DNA of 57,560 nt from Chimaeribacter coloradensis (GCF_002858715.1 NZ_PJZH01000024.1:1-57560), one strand, 5' to 3'. Positions 15,273-26,647 are shown, numbered from the stretch's first letter. The notes: generated by a model not told the origin, from the letters alone. A program made the numbers and translations.

Positions 15273-15347
15273 TACATACATTTTCATAACAGAGCAGCTG
15301 TGCCCCGTTTCGCAGCGCGCTTTCACCACTGATAAGAGGGACTGACT

Positions 15348-16664
15348 TTGCTGACGATACTTGGTTTTTCAATGGTGACCTGCTTTATGTATCTCATCAT
15401 GACGAAACGGATGTCAGCGCTGATTGCGCTGATCATTGTGCCGACCCTGTTCGCGTTGGCAGGCGGTTTTTACCACGGACTGGGCGAGATGATGTTAAAC
15501 GGCGTCAAGGCACTGGCCCCTACCGGCGTGATGCTGACCTTCTCCATCCTCTATTTTGGGTTGATGATCGATGCCGGGCTGTTTGACCCGCTGGTGCGCG
15601 CTATTTTGCGGATCGTGCACGGTGACCCGCTGAAAGTGCTGGTGGGCACCGCCGTGCTGACTCTGCTGGTCTCCCTCGACGGTGACAGCTCCACGACTTA
15701 TATGATTGCCGTGGCGGCATTCCTGCCGCTCTACCGCAAGCTCGGCATGAATGTGCTGGCGATGACCTGCCTGATTAACCTCGCCAGCGGCATCATGAAC
15801 CTCTCCCCCTGGGGCGGGCCGACCGCCCGCGCGGCAGCGGCGCTGAACATCGATGCGCTGGATATTTTCATCCCGATGCTGCCGGCGATTTTCCTCGGCT
15901 GCGTCACGCTGGTGGGGCTGGCGATGCTGTTCGGCCTGCGCGAGCGCAAACGGCTGGGGGTGATGCGCTTCGACAACGCGCATTTCGGGACGATCGACCT
16001 CGGCTTTGGGGATGCCGAAGAGAATGAGGCCAACCGCCGCCCGCGCATGTTCTGGCCTAACTTTATCCTCACTACGGTGCTGCTGGTGCTGCTGGTCGTC
16101 GGGCTGCTGCCGATCCAGATCCTGTTTATGCTGGCGTTCGCGATTGCGGTGATGCTTAACTACCCGTCCCTGGAGCAGCAGAAAGCGCGCATCAGCGCCC
16201 ATGCCGGTAACGTGCTGGCGGTGACCTCGCTGATTTTCGCCGCCGGGGTCTTTACCGGTATCCTCTCCGGCACCGGCATGGTGGACGCGATGGCGAAAAG
16301 CCTGCTGGCGATCATTCCCCACAGCTTCGGCCCCTATCTGGCAGTGTTTACTGCCATCGTCAGCCTGCCGTTCACCTTCTTTATGTCCAATGATGCATTT
16401 TACTTCGGCATCCTGCCGGTGATTGCGCAGACGGCGGCCAACTACGGCATTACGCCGGAGGAGATCGCCCGCGCCTCAATCATCGGCCAGCCGTTCCACC
16501 TGCTCAGCCCGCTGGTACCGTCAGTCTACCTGCTGGTGGGGCTGGCAAAAGTCGACATCGGCGACCATCAGCGTTTCGCCATTAAGTGGGGCATCCTGGT
16601 CAGCCTGGCACTGATGGCCGGCGGCCTGCTGTGCGGTGCCTTCCCGCTCTACCATGCCGGGTAA
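15348..16664 (+). CDS. CitMHS-family citrate:metal/proton symporter
   Basis: A 438-residue inner-membrane carrier with about 11-12 hydrophobic segments. Family hallmarks are SLDGDSSTTYMI near residue 108, NLSPWGGPTARAA, and FMSNDAFYFGILP with GQPFHLLSPLVPS in the C-terminal half. Members (CitM, CitH of Bacillus) import citrate complexed with Mg2+ or Ca2+ with protons. The start is TTG at 15348, with AGAGGG seven bases upstream; the first in-frame ATG (15372) would cut into the first membrane segment. No citrate-fermentation or two-component genes are adjacent, so it is an isolated uptake gene. Exact co-ion and substrate are unknown. Confidence 0.88.
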   Translation: MLTILGFSMVTCFMYLIMTKRMSALIALIIVPTLFALAGGFYHGLGEMMLNGVKALAPTGVMLTFSILYFGLMIDAGLFDPLVRAILRIVHGDPLKVLVGTAVLTLLVSLDGDSSTTYMIAVAAFLPLYRKLGMNVLAMTCLINLASGIMNLSPWGGPTARAAAALNIDALDIFIPMLPAIFLGCVTLVGLAMLFGLRERKRLGVMRFDNAHFGTIDLGFGDAEENEANRRPRMFWPNFILTTVLLVLLVVGLLPIQILFMLAFAIAVMLNYPSLEQQKARISAHAGNVLAVTSLIFAAGVFTGILSGTGMVDAMAKSLLAIIPHSFGPYLAVFTAIVSLPFTFFMSNDAFYFGILPVIAQTAANYGITPEEIARASIIGQPFHLLSPLVPSVYLLVGLAKVDIGDHQRFAIKWGILVSLALMAGGLLCGAFPLYHAG

Positions 16665-16739
16665 GGGCAGGGCAGAGGTCAGAATCTTCCGGAAAACGGC
16701 GCGGGTTTGCCGCGCCAACCGGAGAAAACATAAAATCTT

Positions 16740-16755
16740 TGCTACGGTTAATACT
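16740..16755 (+). promoter_or_regulatory. Possible stress-type -10 region upstream of kbp
   Basis: The element GCTACGGTTAATACT ends about 24 bases before the start codon. It has a C-rich extended -10-like layout as in RpoS-dependent genes, and kbp/ygaU is osmotically and RpoS-induced in E. coli. This is a tentative visual call. Confidence 0.3.
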
Positions 16756-16778
16756 CGAGTCATAACAAGGAGCAAGGC

Positions 16779-17219
16779 ATGGGACTGTTTGATTTTGTGA
16801 AAGATGCGGGTGAAAAACTGTGGGATGCGGTCAAAGGCAACGAGTCGCAGGCCAGCGAAGCCCTTAAGAAACACATCAATAAACTGAATCTGCCGGGCAG
16901 CGACAAAGTGGATGTAAAGGTCGACGGCAATAAAGCCGTGGTAACCGGTGACGGCCTGACCCAGGAGCAGAAAGAGAAGATCCTGGTGGCGGCGGGTAAC
17001 GTGCACGGCATCAGCGAAGTGGATGACCAGGTGACCAGCGCCGCCAGCGAGCCGGCGTCGCAGTTCTACAACGTGGTCTCCGGCGACACGCTGAGCAAGA
17101 TCTCCCAGAAAATGTACGGTGACGCGAACCAGTACAACAAGATTTTCGAGGCCAACCGGCCGATGCTCTCCAGCCCGGACAAGATTTACCCGGGCCAGAA
17201 GCTGCGTATCCCGGCCTGA
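16779..17219 (+). CDS. kbp: Potassium-binding protein Kbp (YgaU): BON and LysM domains
   Basis: A 146-residue protein collinear with E. coli Kbp/YgaU (149 residues). The N-terminus [16 protein letters not shown] leads to a BON domain (about residues 20-88, with [20 protein letters not shown]) and a C-terminal LysM domain (about 95-145, [19 protein letters not shown] and [11 protein letters not shown]). It binds K+ and changes conformation and is cytoplasmic; there is no signal peptide here. AAGGAG lies six bases before the ATG. A terminator follows the stop, so it is monocistronic. Confidence 0.94.
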   Translation: MGLFDFVKDAGEKLWDAVKGNESQASEALKKHINKLNLPGSDKVDVKVDGNKAVVTGDGLTQEQKEKILVAAGNVHGISEVDDQVTSAASEPASQFYNVVSGDTLSKISQKMYGDANQYNKIFEANRPMLSSPDKIYPGQKLRIPA

Positions 17220-17232
17220 TCCTGCCTGTCAG

Positions 17233-17262
17233 CGCCCCGGCCAGCCGGGGCGTTGACCTTTC
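17233..17262 (+). terminator. Terminator of kbp
   Basis: CGCCCCGG at 17233-17240 and CCGGGGCG at 17245-17252 form an 8-bp stem with a CCAG loop, followed by TTGACCTTTCCC. The tail is only moderately T-rich. Confidence 0.7.
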
Positions 17263-17741
17263 CCGTGGTTTATCAATTTTGGCTCAAACCTTTTGCTTAT
17301 CCGCCTAATAGTTACAACATACATATAACAATTCACAACAATATTTCTTTTTCAGCCACGGAGAACACATTTTTGCCTGGTAATGTAACATTTCACTTTG
17401 CGCCTTCCCGGTGCGCCGTCCGCCGGAAAGCGCTGGACAGGGCAGGTGTTAGCCTGGGCAAAATAATGAACAGCGCGGCATGCCCTGGCATTTTATCGCG
17501 CTATTTAAGGGGAAAATAAATAGCGCTTGCTAATGCCTGTTAATTATGTGTAAATAGCGTTCTCGGTTTGTGGTAAAGATTTTTGAAAGCAGTTTTAAAC
17601 AAGTGATTCTCCGTCTTAGCGATATCTTCAGATACCCCTTCTTCAGCGAAATTTCTTCTTTTAGCGCCCCATAAATTCTCACTAAAAAAACAGACCTTCT
17701 TCGCCTCTATGGCGGCCTAAAAAAACAGAAAGGAAATGTCT
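17263..17741 (+). other. Long leader region of the cold-shock gene
   Basis: A stretch of about 480 bases, mostly AT-rich, between the kbp terminator and the csp start. Cold-shock genes of the CspA type carry long structured 5' leaders that act as RNA thermosensors, and the segment from about 17540 to 17741 would fit. AGGAA at 17731-17735 is the ribosome binding site. An 88-codon frame at 17253-17519 has no ribosome binding site or family features and is not called. No promoter hexamers could be fixed by eye. Confidence 0.45.
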
Positions 17742-17954
17742 ATGTCTACTAAAATGACGGGTTCAGTAAAATGGTTCGACGCGGGTAAAGGTTTTGGTTT
17801 TATTTCTCCGGCTGACGGCAGCAAAGATGTGTTCGTGCACTTCTCTGCCATCCAGAGCAATGATTTCAAAACCCTGGAAGAGAACCAGCGTGTTGAATTC
17901 AGCATCGAACAGGGTGCGAAAGGCCCTTCAGCCGTGAACGTCGTCGCGCTGTAA
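17742..17954 (+). CDS. CspA-family cold-shock protein
   Basis: A 70-residue OB-fold RNA chaperone. RNP1 (KGFGFIS) and RNP2 (VFVHFSAI) RNA-binding motifs are intact, as is the N-terminal [16 protein letters not shown] pattern. The start is ATG at 17742 (MSTKMTG), six bases after AGGAA; an in-frame ATG two codons earlier lies against the ribosome binding site. It binds single-stranded RNA and prevents secondary structure at low temperature. The closest familiar sequences are CspA-type paralogues of Serratia and Yersinia; which paralogue is not certain, so no symbol is given. A tRNA-like gene follows 127 bases downstream. Confidence 0.93.
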   Translation: MSTKMTGSVKWFDAGKGFGFISPADGSKDVFVHFSAIQSNDFKTLEENQRVEFSIEQGAKGPSAVNVVAL

Positions 17955-18034
17955 GCCAAAAAAGCAGGGCACAATTAACGTGCAATCGCGATGATGGGTT
18001 TCCCGGAGCAGCCACGTTTCCCCGCCTTGCCTTA

Positions 18035-18075
18035 TTCACCCCGGCCTGTTATTTACCACACGGTGCCGGGGTGAA
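18035..18075 (+). terminator. Long hairpin between csp and the tRNA-like gene
   Basis: TTCACCCCGGC at 18035-18045 and GCCGGGGTGAA at 18065-18075 form an 11-bp perfect stem with a 19-base loop. No T-run follows (GAAAATACG), so it may be a processing or attenuation structure rather than a full terminator. Confidence 0.45.
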
Positions 18076-18081
18076 GAAAAT

Positions 18082-18162
18082 ACGTCATTAGCTCAGTTGG
18101 AAGAGCGGCAACCCTATTTCACAGGTTGGCAGTCCGGGGTTCGAACCCTCGATGACGGTCCA
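18082..18162 (+). tRNA. Atypical tRNA or tRNA-like gene, isotype undetermined
   Basis: An 81-base element with encoded CCA. The acceptor stem pairs ACGTCAT with ATGACGG (six of seven pairs, first pair A-G mismatched). T8-A9 is followed by a perfect D arm (GCTC, loop with GG, GAGC) and a T arm CGGGG-TTCGAAC-CCTCG. The anticodon arm is abnormal: CAACC (18109-18113) pairs with GGTTG (18124-18128) around a 10-base loop CTATTTCACA, not 7. An alternative fold with a 7-base loop ATTTCAC would read anticodon TTC (Glu) but has one stem mismatch and three extra bases after the D arm. The sequence is about five bases longer than a standard class-I tRNA. It could be a degenerate tRNA, a non-decoding tRNA-like RNA, or a tRNA with an extended loop. 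A strong terminator lies about 95 bases downstream. Confidence 0.65.
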
Positions 18163-18575
18163 CATTTTCTGTTATTTCCTGTTTATCATTATTGACCCAC
18201 AGCAAAGCCTGTTTATTTCCTTTTATTCATGCGCACGTTTTGCTGCCGGAAATAAAAAACACCCCGTGAGCCTTTGGCCGCGGGGTGTTTTTTTTATGCG
18301 TAATCAGAAATAAAAAAGCGATCGGGCTATTTGCGCACATGCGGCCGCGACCAGCCTATTCAGCCATCGGTGCCGTAAAGGCTTTGGGCAGGGTGAGGTC
18401 AAGGTTTTTGGTATCCAGGGGCGTGATAATAGGAATAGTTAACAGTGATGGCAGTAATATCATCCTGTCACAGGCGGCAGGCTTCACCCCCCCGGTGTTG
18501 AAGCGAAATAACAGGCAGATAGCGTTATGCTGCCTCTCTGTTGCCTGACCCGTTACCAGATTCCATGAGGCATTC
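18163..18575. other. Intergenic region upstream of tehB
   Basis: About 410 bases. It contains the strong terminator at 18257-18296. The rest (18300-18575) has short frames on both strands. The minus-strand one (18356-18586) ends in a protein-like tail, LDLTLPKAFTAP, that might be a decayed gene end, but no family was recognised. The tehB promoter must lie here. Confidence 0.35.
18257..18296 (+). terminator. Strong bidirectional terminator after the tRNA-like gene
   Basis: AACACCCCG at 18258-18266 and CGGGGTGTT at 18281-18289 form a 9-bp stem followed by a run of T residues through about 18295, with an A-run on the other side. Confidence 0.88.
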
Positions 18576-19448
18576 ATGAACGACAACGCGTTGATTTGCT
18601 ATAAAACCCTGCCGGTCTGGCACCATGACACGCTGCCTGCCGCGTTTCAGCAGCAGCACAATACACAGCCGGGCACCTGGGCGCAGCTGACCATCCTGAA
18701 GGGCACGCTGGAGTTTGCCCTGCTCACCGGGCAGGGCGAGGTGACGGCGCAGTTCACCGTTGACCGGGACCACCCGCCGCCGCGCATCGCGCCGCAGCAG
18801 TGGCACCGCATTGTGTCATTCAGCCCGGATATTGCCTGCCAATTGGCGTTCTACTGTGAACCGGCGGCTTACTTCCATAAAAAATATCAGCTGACGCTGC
18901 CCCACTCCGAGGTGATTAACGCGGCCGGGCGCGTTCCACCGGGGCGGGCGCTGGATCTGGGCTGCGGCAACGGCCGCAACGTGCTCTACCTGCAACAGCG
19001 GGGGTTTACCGTTGAAGGGTGGGACAGGCACGCCGACAGCCTGGCAAACCTGCAAAAGATCGTAACGGCTGAGAACCTGGCAGGTATCACGCTGGCGCAG
19101 CATGACCTGAACGACGTCAGCATTCAGGGGCAGTACGATTTTATCTTGTCGACGGTGGTGATGATGTTCCTGCAACCGGCAAGCATTGCGCCGCTGTTAC
19201 AGCAGATGCAGCAGGCCACCGCGCCGGGCGGGGTTAACCTGATCGTGGCGGCGATGGACAGCGAAGACTACCCCTGCGTAATGCCATTCCCGTTCACCTT
19301 CCGGGCCGGGGAGCTGCGTGATGCCTACGCAGGCTGGGAGATCCTGAAATACAATGAGAACCCCGGCGCGCTGCATAAAACTGATGAGCGGGGGGAACGG
19401 ATAAAACTGCGCTTCGCCACGCTGCTGGCGCGCAAGGGGCGCGGGTAA
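18576..19448 (+). CDS. tehB: Tellurite resistance methyltransferase TehB, long form
   Basis: A 290-residue SAM-dependent methyltransferase. The N-terminal third (about 1-90, with LPVWHHDTLPAAFQQQHNT) is the DUF1971 cupin-like domain found in long TehB proteins such as the Haemophilus one. The C-terminal part from about residue 95 (YFHKKYQLTLPHSEV) is collinear with E. coli TehB, with SAM motif I LDLGCGNGRNVLYL, then YDFILSTVVMMFL and the C-terminus ERIKLRFATLLARK. It methylates and detoxifies tellurite, selenite or selenate in the cytoplasm. No tehA is adjacent. The start ATG at 18576 has AGG five bases upstream. Confidence 0.92.
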   Translation: MNDNALICYKTLPVWHHDTLPAAFQQQHNTQPGTWAQLTILKGTLEFALLTGQGEVTAQFTVDRDHPPPRIAPQQWHRIVSFSPDIACQLAFYCEPAAYFHKKYQLTLPHSEVINAAGRVPPGRALDLGCGNGRNVLYLQQRGFTVEGWDRHADSLANLQKIVTAENLAGITLAQHDLNDVSIQGQYDFILSTVVMMFLQPASIAPLLQQMQQATAPGGVNLIVAAMDSEDYPCVMPFPFTFRAGELRDAYAGWEILKYNENPGALHKTDERGERIKLRFATLLARKGRG

Positions 19449-19591
19449 AGGTAAGGCAAACGAAAGCGAAACGACAAAAAGCGGCCTGAGCGGTATTCCT
19501 TAACTTAACGCTATTTCTCGCGGCGTGGAAAGGTTGAAAATCACCGGTTTGATGGGCGCGGCGACTTATACAAAACACGGGGTGAACAACA

Positions 19592-19616
19592 GGCCGGCAT
19601 CAGAACGATGCCGGCC
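19592..19616 (-). terminator. Terminator of the aglAB operon
   Basis: GGCCGGCATC at 19592-19601 and GATGCCGGCC at 19607-19616 form a 10-bp perfect stem with a 5-base loop. Read leftward it is followed by TGTTGTT. It sits eight bases after the aglB stop. Confidence 0.8.
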
Positions 19617-19623
19617 CGCAGAC

Positions 19624-22559
<2,936 letters not shown>

Positions 22560-22669
22560 TTTTACATCCTCATAAAACAACACATGTAGGGTGAAGGGTT
22601 TTTTTAGTAATACTGCTGAAGGGAGAATAGAGAGCCGGGCTTCCGGCAACATGGCGCGCCGCTGCGAAC

Positions 22670-22740
22670 CGTGATCGCATTCATGGTTTTATTTTGCGCA
22701 CTCAGGTCTACTTTTCTTAAATAAGCTGGACATGTTCAGC
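22670..22740. promoter_or_regulatory. Control region between aglA and its GntR regulator
   Basis: Two candidate sites are visible. A CRP-like sequence CGTGA-N6-TCATG at 22670-22685 matches seven of ten consensus positions. An imperfect palindrome GCTGGACATGTTCAGC at 22725-22740 (one mismatched pair) suits a GntR/HutC-type dimer. Both lie between the divergent starts at 22559 and 22779, so catabolite control plus local repression is plausible. Confidence 0.45.
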
Positions 22741-22778
22741 GGCATTATCCCTGTTCACAGGCACAGAGAGATCTACAG

Positions 22779-23513
22779 ATGATCTATAAATCCATTGCAG
22801 AACGGTTACGCCTGCGGCTGAACTCGTCGGATTACAACATTGGCAGCCCGCTGCCCGGCGAGAAAACCCTGGCGCAGGAGTTTGGCGTGGCGCGGATGAC
22901 CATCCGTAAGGCGGTGGATTTGCTGGTAGGCTGGGGATTGGTGGTGCGCCGCCATGGCAGCGGAACCTTTGTGGCGCGTAAGGATGTCCATCACGAAACC
23001 ACCAACCTTACCGGCTTTGTGGAGGTGATGCGCCAGCAAGGGAAAAACGTTTCCAGCAAGGTGCTGGTGTTTGAACTGATGCCCGCGCCGCCCGCCATCG
23101 CCAGCCAGCTGCGCATCCAGGTTAACGAGCGGATCTACTTTTCGCGGCGCATACGCTTTGTGGACGGCAAACCGCTGATGCTGGAGGACAGTTATATGCC
23201 GGTGAAACTGTTCCGGAACCTGTCGCTGGTGCATCTCGAGGGGTCAAAATTTGATTATATTGAGAAGGAGTGCGGGATTACCATCAGCGGCAACTATGAA
23301 AGCCTGACGCCGATCCTGGCGGATAAACAGCTCGCCGGCTTTATCAATGTGCCTGAAAACACGCCGCTGCTGCGGATCACCTCACTTTCCTATAGCGACA
23401 GCGGCGTGTTTCTTAATTATTCCGTGATGTTCCGTAATACCCGCGATTATCAGGTGGATTACCACCTGCACCGCATCCGCCCGGAGGCATTGCTCACCCA
23501 TTCCCCGGAATGA
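22779..23513 (+). CDS. GntR/HutC-family transcriptional regulator (UTRA domain)
   Basis: A 244-residue regulator with a GntR winged helix (residues about 2-66: LPGEKTLAQEFGVARMTIRKAV, then GSGTFVARK) and a C-terminal UTRA effector domain (about 85-235) similar to TreR/MurR-type sugar-phosphate sensors. It is divergent from the alpha-glucoside PTS operon, which it most likely represses, with the glycosyl 6-phosphate as inducer. The start ATG at 22779 is preceded by AGAGAGA. It is monocistronic, with a convergent hypothetical gene next. Confidence 0.9.
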   Translation: MIYKSIAERLRLRLNSSDYNIGSPLPGEKTLAQEFGVARMTIRKAVDLLVGWGLVVRRHGSGTFVARKDVHHETTNLTGFVEVMRQQGKNVSSKVLVFELMPAPPAIASQLRIQVNERIYFSRRIRFVDGKPLMLEDSYMPVKLFRNLSLVHLEGSKFDYIEKECGITISGNYESLTPILADKQLAGFINVPENTPLLRITSLSYSDSGVFLNYSVMFRNTRDYQVDYHLHRIRPEALLTHSPE

Positions 23514-23560
23514 GCGCTTCCCATGCGCTTTTCCGGCATGTGGGGATAGGGCGATTCAGC

Positions 23561-23884
23561 CTAGTGGCGCTCACTCTCCCCCGGGTGTTGGCTCTCCTGC
23601 CAGTGCGCCTCGCAGCGGGTAATGGCGTCGCTCACCAGGTCACGCAGCGCGGCGGCGCTGTCGCTGTAGCCGTAATCCATCACGGAGCTTGCCTCCTGCT
23701 TCTCCTGCTCAGCGGCCAGGCTGATGCGCTCCTCGCTCTCTACCCAGCCGCTGCCGGTGCTTTGCCGCTCAAACAGCAGCGCATACTCCGGGGTCTGGTT
23801 ATCTGACCCGTAAATCTCATATTTGTGGGTAGGGTGTTCATCTTCCCCGATCAGCAGGGTCTCAATCAGACGTACAGATTTCAT
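23561..23884 (-). CDS. Conserved-looking hypothetical protein
   Basis: A 107-residue acidic, soluble protein. The start ATG at 23884 has AAGGAG six bases upstream and gives MKSVRLIETLLIGEDEHPTH. The sequence is rich in Glu, Gln and Ser with a helical C-terminal half (SAAALRDLVSDAITRCEAHW). No family was recognised and there is no signal peptide or membrane segment. Monocistronic, convergent with the GntR regulator. Coding is supported by the strong ribosome binding site and codon pattern only. Confidence 0.65.
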   Translation of the reverse strand: MKSVRLIETLLIGEDEHPTHKYEIYGSDNQTPEYALLFERQSTGSGWVESEERISLAAEQEKQEASSVMDYGYSDSAAALRDLVSDAITRCEAHWQESQHPGESERH

Positions 23885-24236
23885 CGGCAACTCCTTGGTT
23901 AAAGGGTTAAGTGTAGCAACCCTGAGGAAAAGGCCGGGGTTAATGCGGGCCTGGCCGCTGCCGCGCCTGCGTTTTACCCGGCAGCATGGCCTTTTCTGCG
24001 TAATTCCCCCGCTGACTGATAAGCGCTGTTAATTAATCATTGCGCCTTATTTTTACGGGTTTTATTTACGCTGCCCGTTTTTCTGATTTCACTTTTTATA
24101 GGGATAAATTTCAGGCTAAATAGCGGGGATAACAATAGAGGTTATATCGGCACTGCCTGACCCGGTTACACCGGGAAATAAGGGCAGGCCGCTTGCGATT
24201 ATTCTTAATACCTGCCTGTAGGCGACTGGGGAAAAT
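23885..24236. other. Intergenic region upstream of the ROK kinase
   Basis: A 352-base stretch. The section from 24000 to 24130 is AT-rich and probably holds the promoter for the ROK-sugar porter operon. No gene, long palindrome or clear operator was seen. Confidence 0.4.
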
Positions 24237-25169
24237 ATGGTTACAGAAAAAGAGGGCGGGGTGCGCGCCGGGATTGATCTGGGCGGCACCGGCACCCGCA
24301 TCGTCATCATGGAAAATCAGCAGCAGATTGCGGTGGCCGCTATGCCCACCGCGCTGTTTGACAGCGTGCCGGACGCAATGCGCAGCGGGCGGCTGGCCCA
24401 AAAAGTCCGTGAATTACTCCCGGCCGGTAAGCGGCTTATCAGCCTCGGCATCGGGGCCAGCGGCCCGGTAAATAACCAGACCGGTATTATCGAAAATAAT
24501 GACACGCTGGCCGCTTTTTCCTATTTCCCGCTGGTGGAGCAGATGCAACAGCATCTCGGCGTGCCGGTAAATATTGATAATGACGCCGTGGCCGCCGCCC
24601 TCGGGGAATATTACCTGGGGGCGGGCCGGGGCAGCCAGCGTCTGCTGATGGTGACGCTCGGCACCGGGGTCGGCGTCGCGCTGCTGGACAACGGCAAACC
24701 CTGGCGCACGGCATCGGGGGCGCACCCGGAAGCGGGGCACATCCCGGTTGGCGGGGATTCGCCGCCCTGTTATTGCGGGCTGGAGGGGTGCTGGGAAAGC
24801 CTGGCGGCGCGCAGCTGGCTGCAAAAAGCGCTGCACGCCACCTGGCGGGACGAGCCCTATGACGATCTGGCCCTGCCGTACTATCAGCAGCGGTGTGAGG
24901 CTGACCCGGACGTCGCCGGGATTTTTGCGCGCTATGGCCGCCATGTCGGGCGCGGCCTGAACAGCCTGCTGACGCTATACGGCCCCGACATCACCCTGTT
25001 GAGCGGGAGCGCCGCCCACTTCTACCCGCTGTTCCAGCCGGGCATGGCCTCCGCCCTGAGCCGCGCTGCCGGGTATGCCGTCAATAAACAGATTCTGCCC
25101 TCCCAGCTGGGGGATTCCGCCGGGGCATTGGGTGCCGCACTGTTATACCGGCTGGAACGGGCAGCGTGA
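24237..25169 (+). CDS. ROK-family sugar kinase
   Basis: A 310-residue ROK protein without a DNA-binding domain, so a kinase rather than a repressor. Phosphate-1 loop DLGGTGTRIVI is near residues 14-24; TLGTGVGVALL is phosphate 2. The zinc-binding signature CYCGLEGCWES (about 180-190) follows HPEAGHIPVGG, whose His and Glu are ROK hallmarks. The catalytic Asp is in NIDNDAVAAALGEY. It phosphorylates a hexose or N-acetyl-hexosamine with ATP. GGGGA precedes the ATG. It is followed by a sugar:H+ symporter, so the pair probably imports and phosphorylates one free sugar; which sugar is not readable. Confidence 0.9.
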   Translation: MVTEKEGGVRAGIDLGGTGTRIVIMENQQQIAVAAMPTALFDSVPDAMRSGRLAQKVRELLPAGKRLISLGIGASGPVNNQTGIIENNDTLAAFSYFPLVEQMQQHLGVPVNIDNDAVAAALGEYYLGAGRGSQRLLMVTLGTGVGVALLDNGKPWRTASGAHPEAGHIPVGGDSPPCYCGLEGCWESLAARSWLQKALHATWRDEPYDDLALPYYQQRCEADPDVAGIFARYGRHVGRGLNSLLTLYGPDITLLSGSAAHFYPLFQPGMASALSRAAGYAVNKQILPSQLGDSAGALGAALLYRLERAA

Positions 25170-25242
25170 TCGGCCCCTTCCTGAACCCTGTATCCGGAAA
25201 ATATACCGTGATTGGAAAACGCGAATGTTATCGGGGAATACG

Positions 25243-26640
25243 ATGAAAACCTCCTACCACACCGGCCACCGCCTCACGGCCGCGATCTACCTTTCCATTA
25301 TGATCTCCGCCATCGGCGGCATTATTTTTGGCTATGACACCGGCATTATCGGTGGCGCGGTCACTTTTATCGGTCAGCAGTTTGCCATCAGCAGCGTGAT
25401 GCAGGGGGTGATCGTCAGCGCCTCATTGCTGGGCGGCATGCTGGGGGCGCTGGCCGCCGGGCCGCTGGCGGACCGCTACGGCCGGAGAGGGATTCTCTGC
25501 CTCTCCGGGCTGTTCTTTGCCGCGGGCGCGCTGGCCTCCGCCCTGACCTCGGATGTCAGCATTCTGATTGGTGCCCGGATCCTGCTGGGCAGCGGGGTAG
25601 GGGCCTCCTCGGTGCTGATCCCGGTCTATATTGCGGAACTGGCCCCGGCGCGCATCCGCGGCGCGCTGGTCACCTCTTACCAGCTGTTAATCACGGTGGG
25701 CATCCTGCTGGCCTATGGGGTGAACTCGTTGGCTGAGCCGCTGGCGGAGTGGCGCATCCCACTGACCATCGCCGCGCTGTTTGGCCTGATGCTGGCGGTG
25801 GGCGTGCTGTTTGTGGCTGAATCCCCGCGCTGGCTGATCGCCATGCGCCGGGAAGCCGCGGCGCGCCGCGCGTTGCAGAGGCTGCGCGGCGTGGAAGAGG
25901 TCGGCCATGAGCTGCGTGACATCGCGGCGCTGGACGCCTCAGAACGGGAAGTCGTGGGCTGGCGCGAACTGCTGGCCGGGCCGGTGCGCCCGATGCTGAT
26001 CATCGGCATGTTGATCGCCTTTTTCTCCAACGCCTGCGGCATCAATCTGGTGATCTACTTCGCCCCGCAGATTTTGCAGCTCAGCGGGTTTGACAGCGCC
26101 GCCGCCTGGCTGGCGACCATCGGCCTTGGGGTAGTGAACGTGCTGTTTACGGTGGTGGGTATGCTGCTGGTGGACAGGCTCGGCCGCCGCCCGCTGCTGC
26201 TCGCCGGGGCCGTGGGGCTGACGCTGAGTATGCTGGTGCTGGCGGTGCTCTTCTCGGTGCCGCCGTTCCCGTACAGCCACTGGCTGGCCTTCTTCTCCCT
26301 GGTGTTTTACATCGTGATGTATGCCGTCAGCCCGGGGATTCTGGGGTTCCTGATTATTTCGGAGATCTCACCGCTCCGCGCGCGGGCCAAGGTCACCAGC
26401 CTGTCGATCTTTATCATTTTCGCCACCAATCTGGTGATTGCGCTGGTCTCCCTGCCGATGCTGGCAGAGCTGGGGGCCGCGGTGACGTTCTGGATCTTCA
26501 CGGCAATTTGCGCCGGGTTTGTGGTGTTCAGTGCGTTTGTGCCGGAAACCAAAGGCAAGAGTCTGGAAGAGGTAGAGCGCTATTTCCGTGAACGGTATGA
26601 CCAGAAGCAGCGGACGCTGCGGGCAGGAAGGGCGTTATAA
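25243..26640 (+). CDS. Sugar porter family MFS transporter
   Basis: A 465-residue 12-helix sugar:H+ symporter of the GalP/AraE/XylE group. Family motifs are FGYDTGIIGGA in helix 1, DRYGRRGIL and DRLGRRPLL in the two cytoplasmic loops, ESPRWL after helix 6, and PETKGKSLEEVE after helix 12. The start ATG at 25243 has GGGGA upstream; the frame is open earlier but overlaps the ROK gene. It is cotranscribed with the ROK kinase (73-base gap). Probably imports an aldose. A terminator for the convergent gene lies just downstream. Confidence 0.9.
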   Translation: MKTSYHTGHRLTAAIYLSIMISAIGGIIFGYDTGIIGGAVTFIGQQFAISSVMQGVIVSASLLGGMLGALAAGPLADRYGRRGILCLSGLFFAAGALASALTSDVSILIGARILLGSGVGASSVLIPVYIAELAPARIRGALVTSYQLLITVGILLAYGVNSLAEPLAEWRIPLTIAALFGLMLAVGVLFVAESPRWLIAMRREAAARRALQRLRGVEEVGHELRDIAALDASEREVVGWRELLAGPVRPMLIIGMLIAFFSNACGINLVIYFAPQILQLSGFDSAAAWLATIGLGVVNVLFTVVGMLLVDRLGRRPLLLAGAVGLTLSMLVLAVLFSVPPFPYSHWLAFFSLVFYIVMYAVSPGILGFLIISEISPLRARAKVTSLSIFIIFATNLVIALVSLPMLAELGAAVTFWIFTAICAGFVVFSAFVPETKGKSLEEVERYFRERYDQKQRTLRAGRAL

Positions 26641-26647
26641 CCGCCGT

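Larger units (their letters stand above)
15002..15347. other. Intergenic region upstream of the citrate carrier
   Basis: A 346-base stretch. It holds the SDR terminator (15007-15030), a second strong hairpin at 15046-15068, an AT-rich section from 15145 that probably contains the citrate-carrier promoter, and an 18-bp palindrome at 15255-15272. No gene was recognised. Confidence 0.5.

Noticed and set aside
17253-17519. 88-codon frame between kbp and csp
   Set aside because: No ribosome binding site, overlaps the kbp terminator, and sequence looks non-coding; the region is better explained as intergenic and csp leader.
18082-18162. Ordinary tRNA-Glu (TTC)
   Set aside because: A 7-base loop with anticodon TTC can be drawn, but it needs a mismatched anticodon stem and three unpaired extra bases after the D arm, and the rest does not resemble tRNA-Glu.
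18285-18548. 87-codon frame after the tRNA-like gene
   Set aside because: It starts inside the terminator stem and T-run and has no recognisable protein features.
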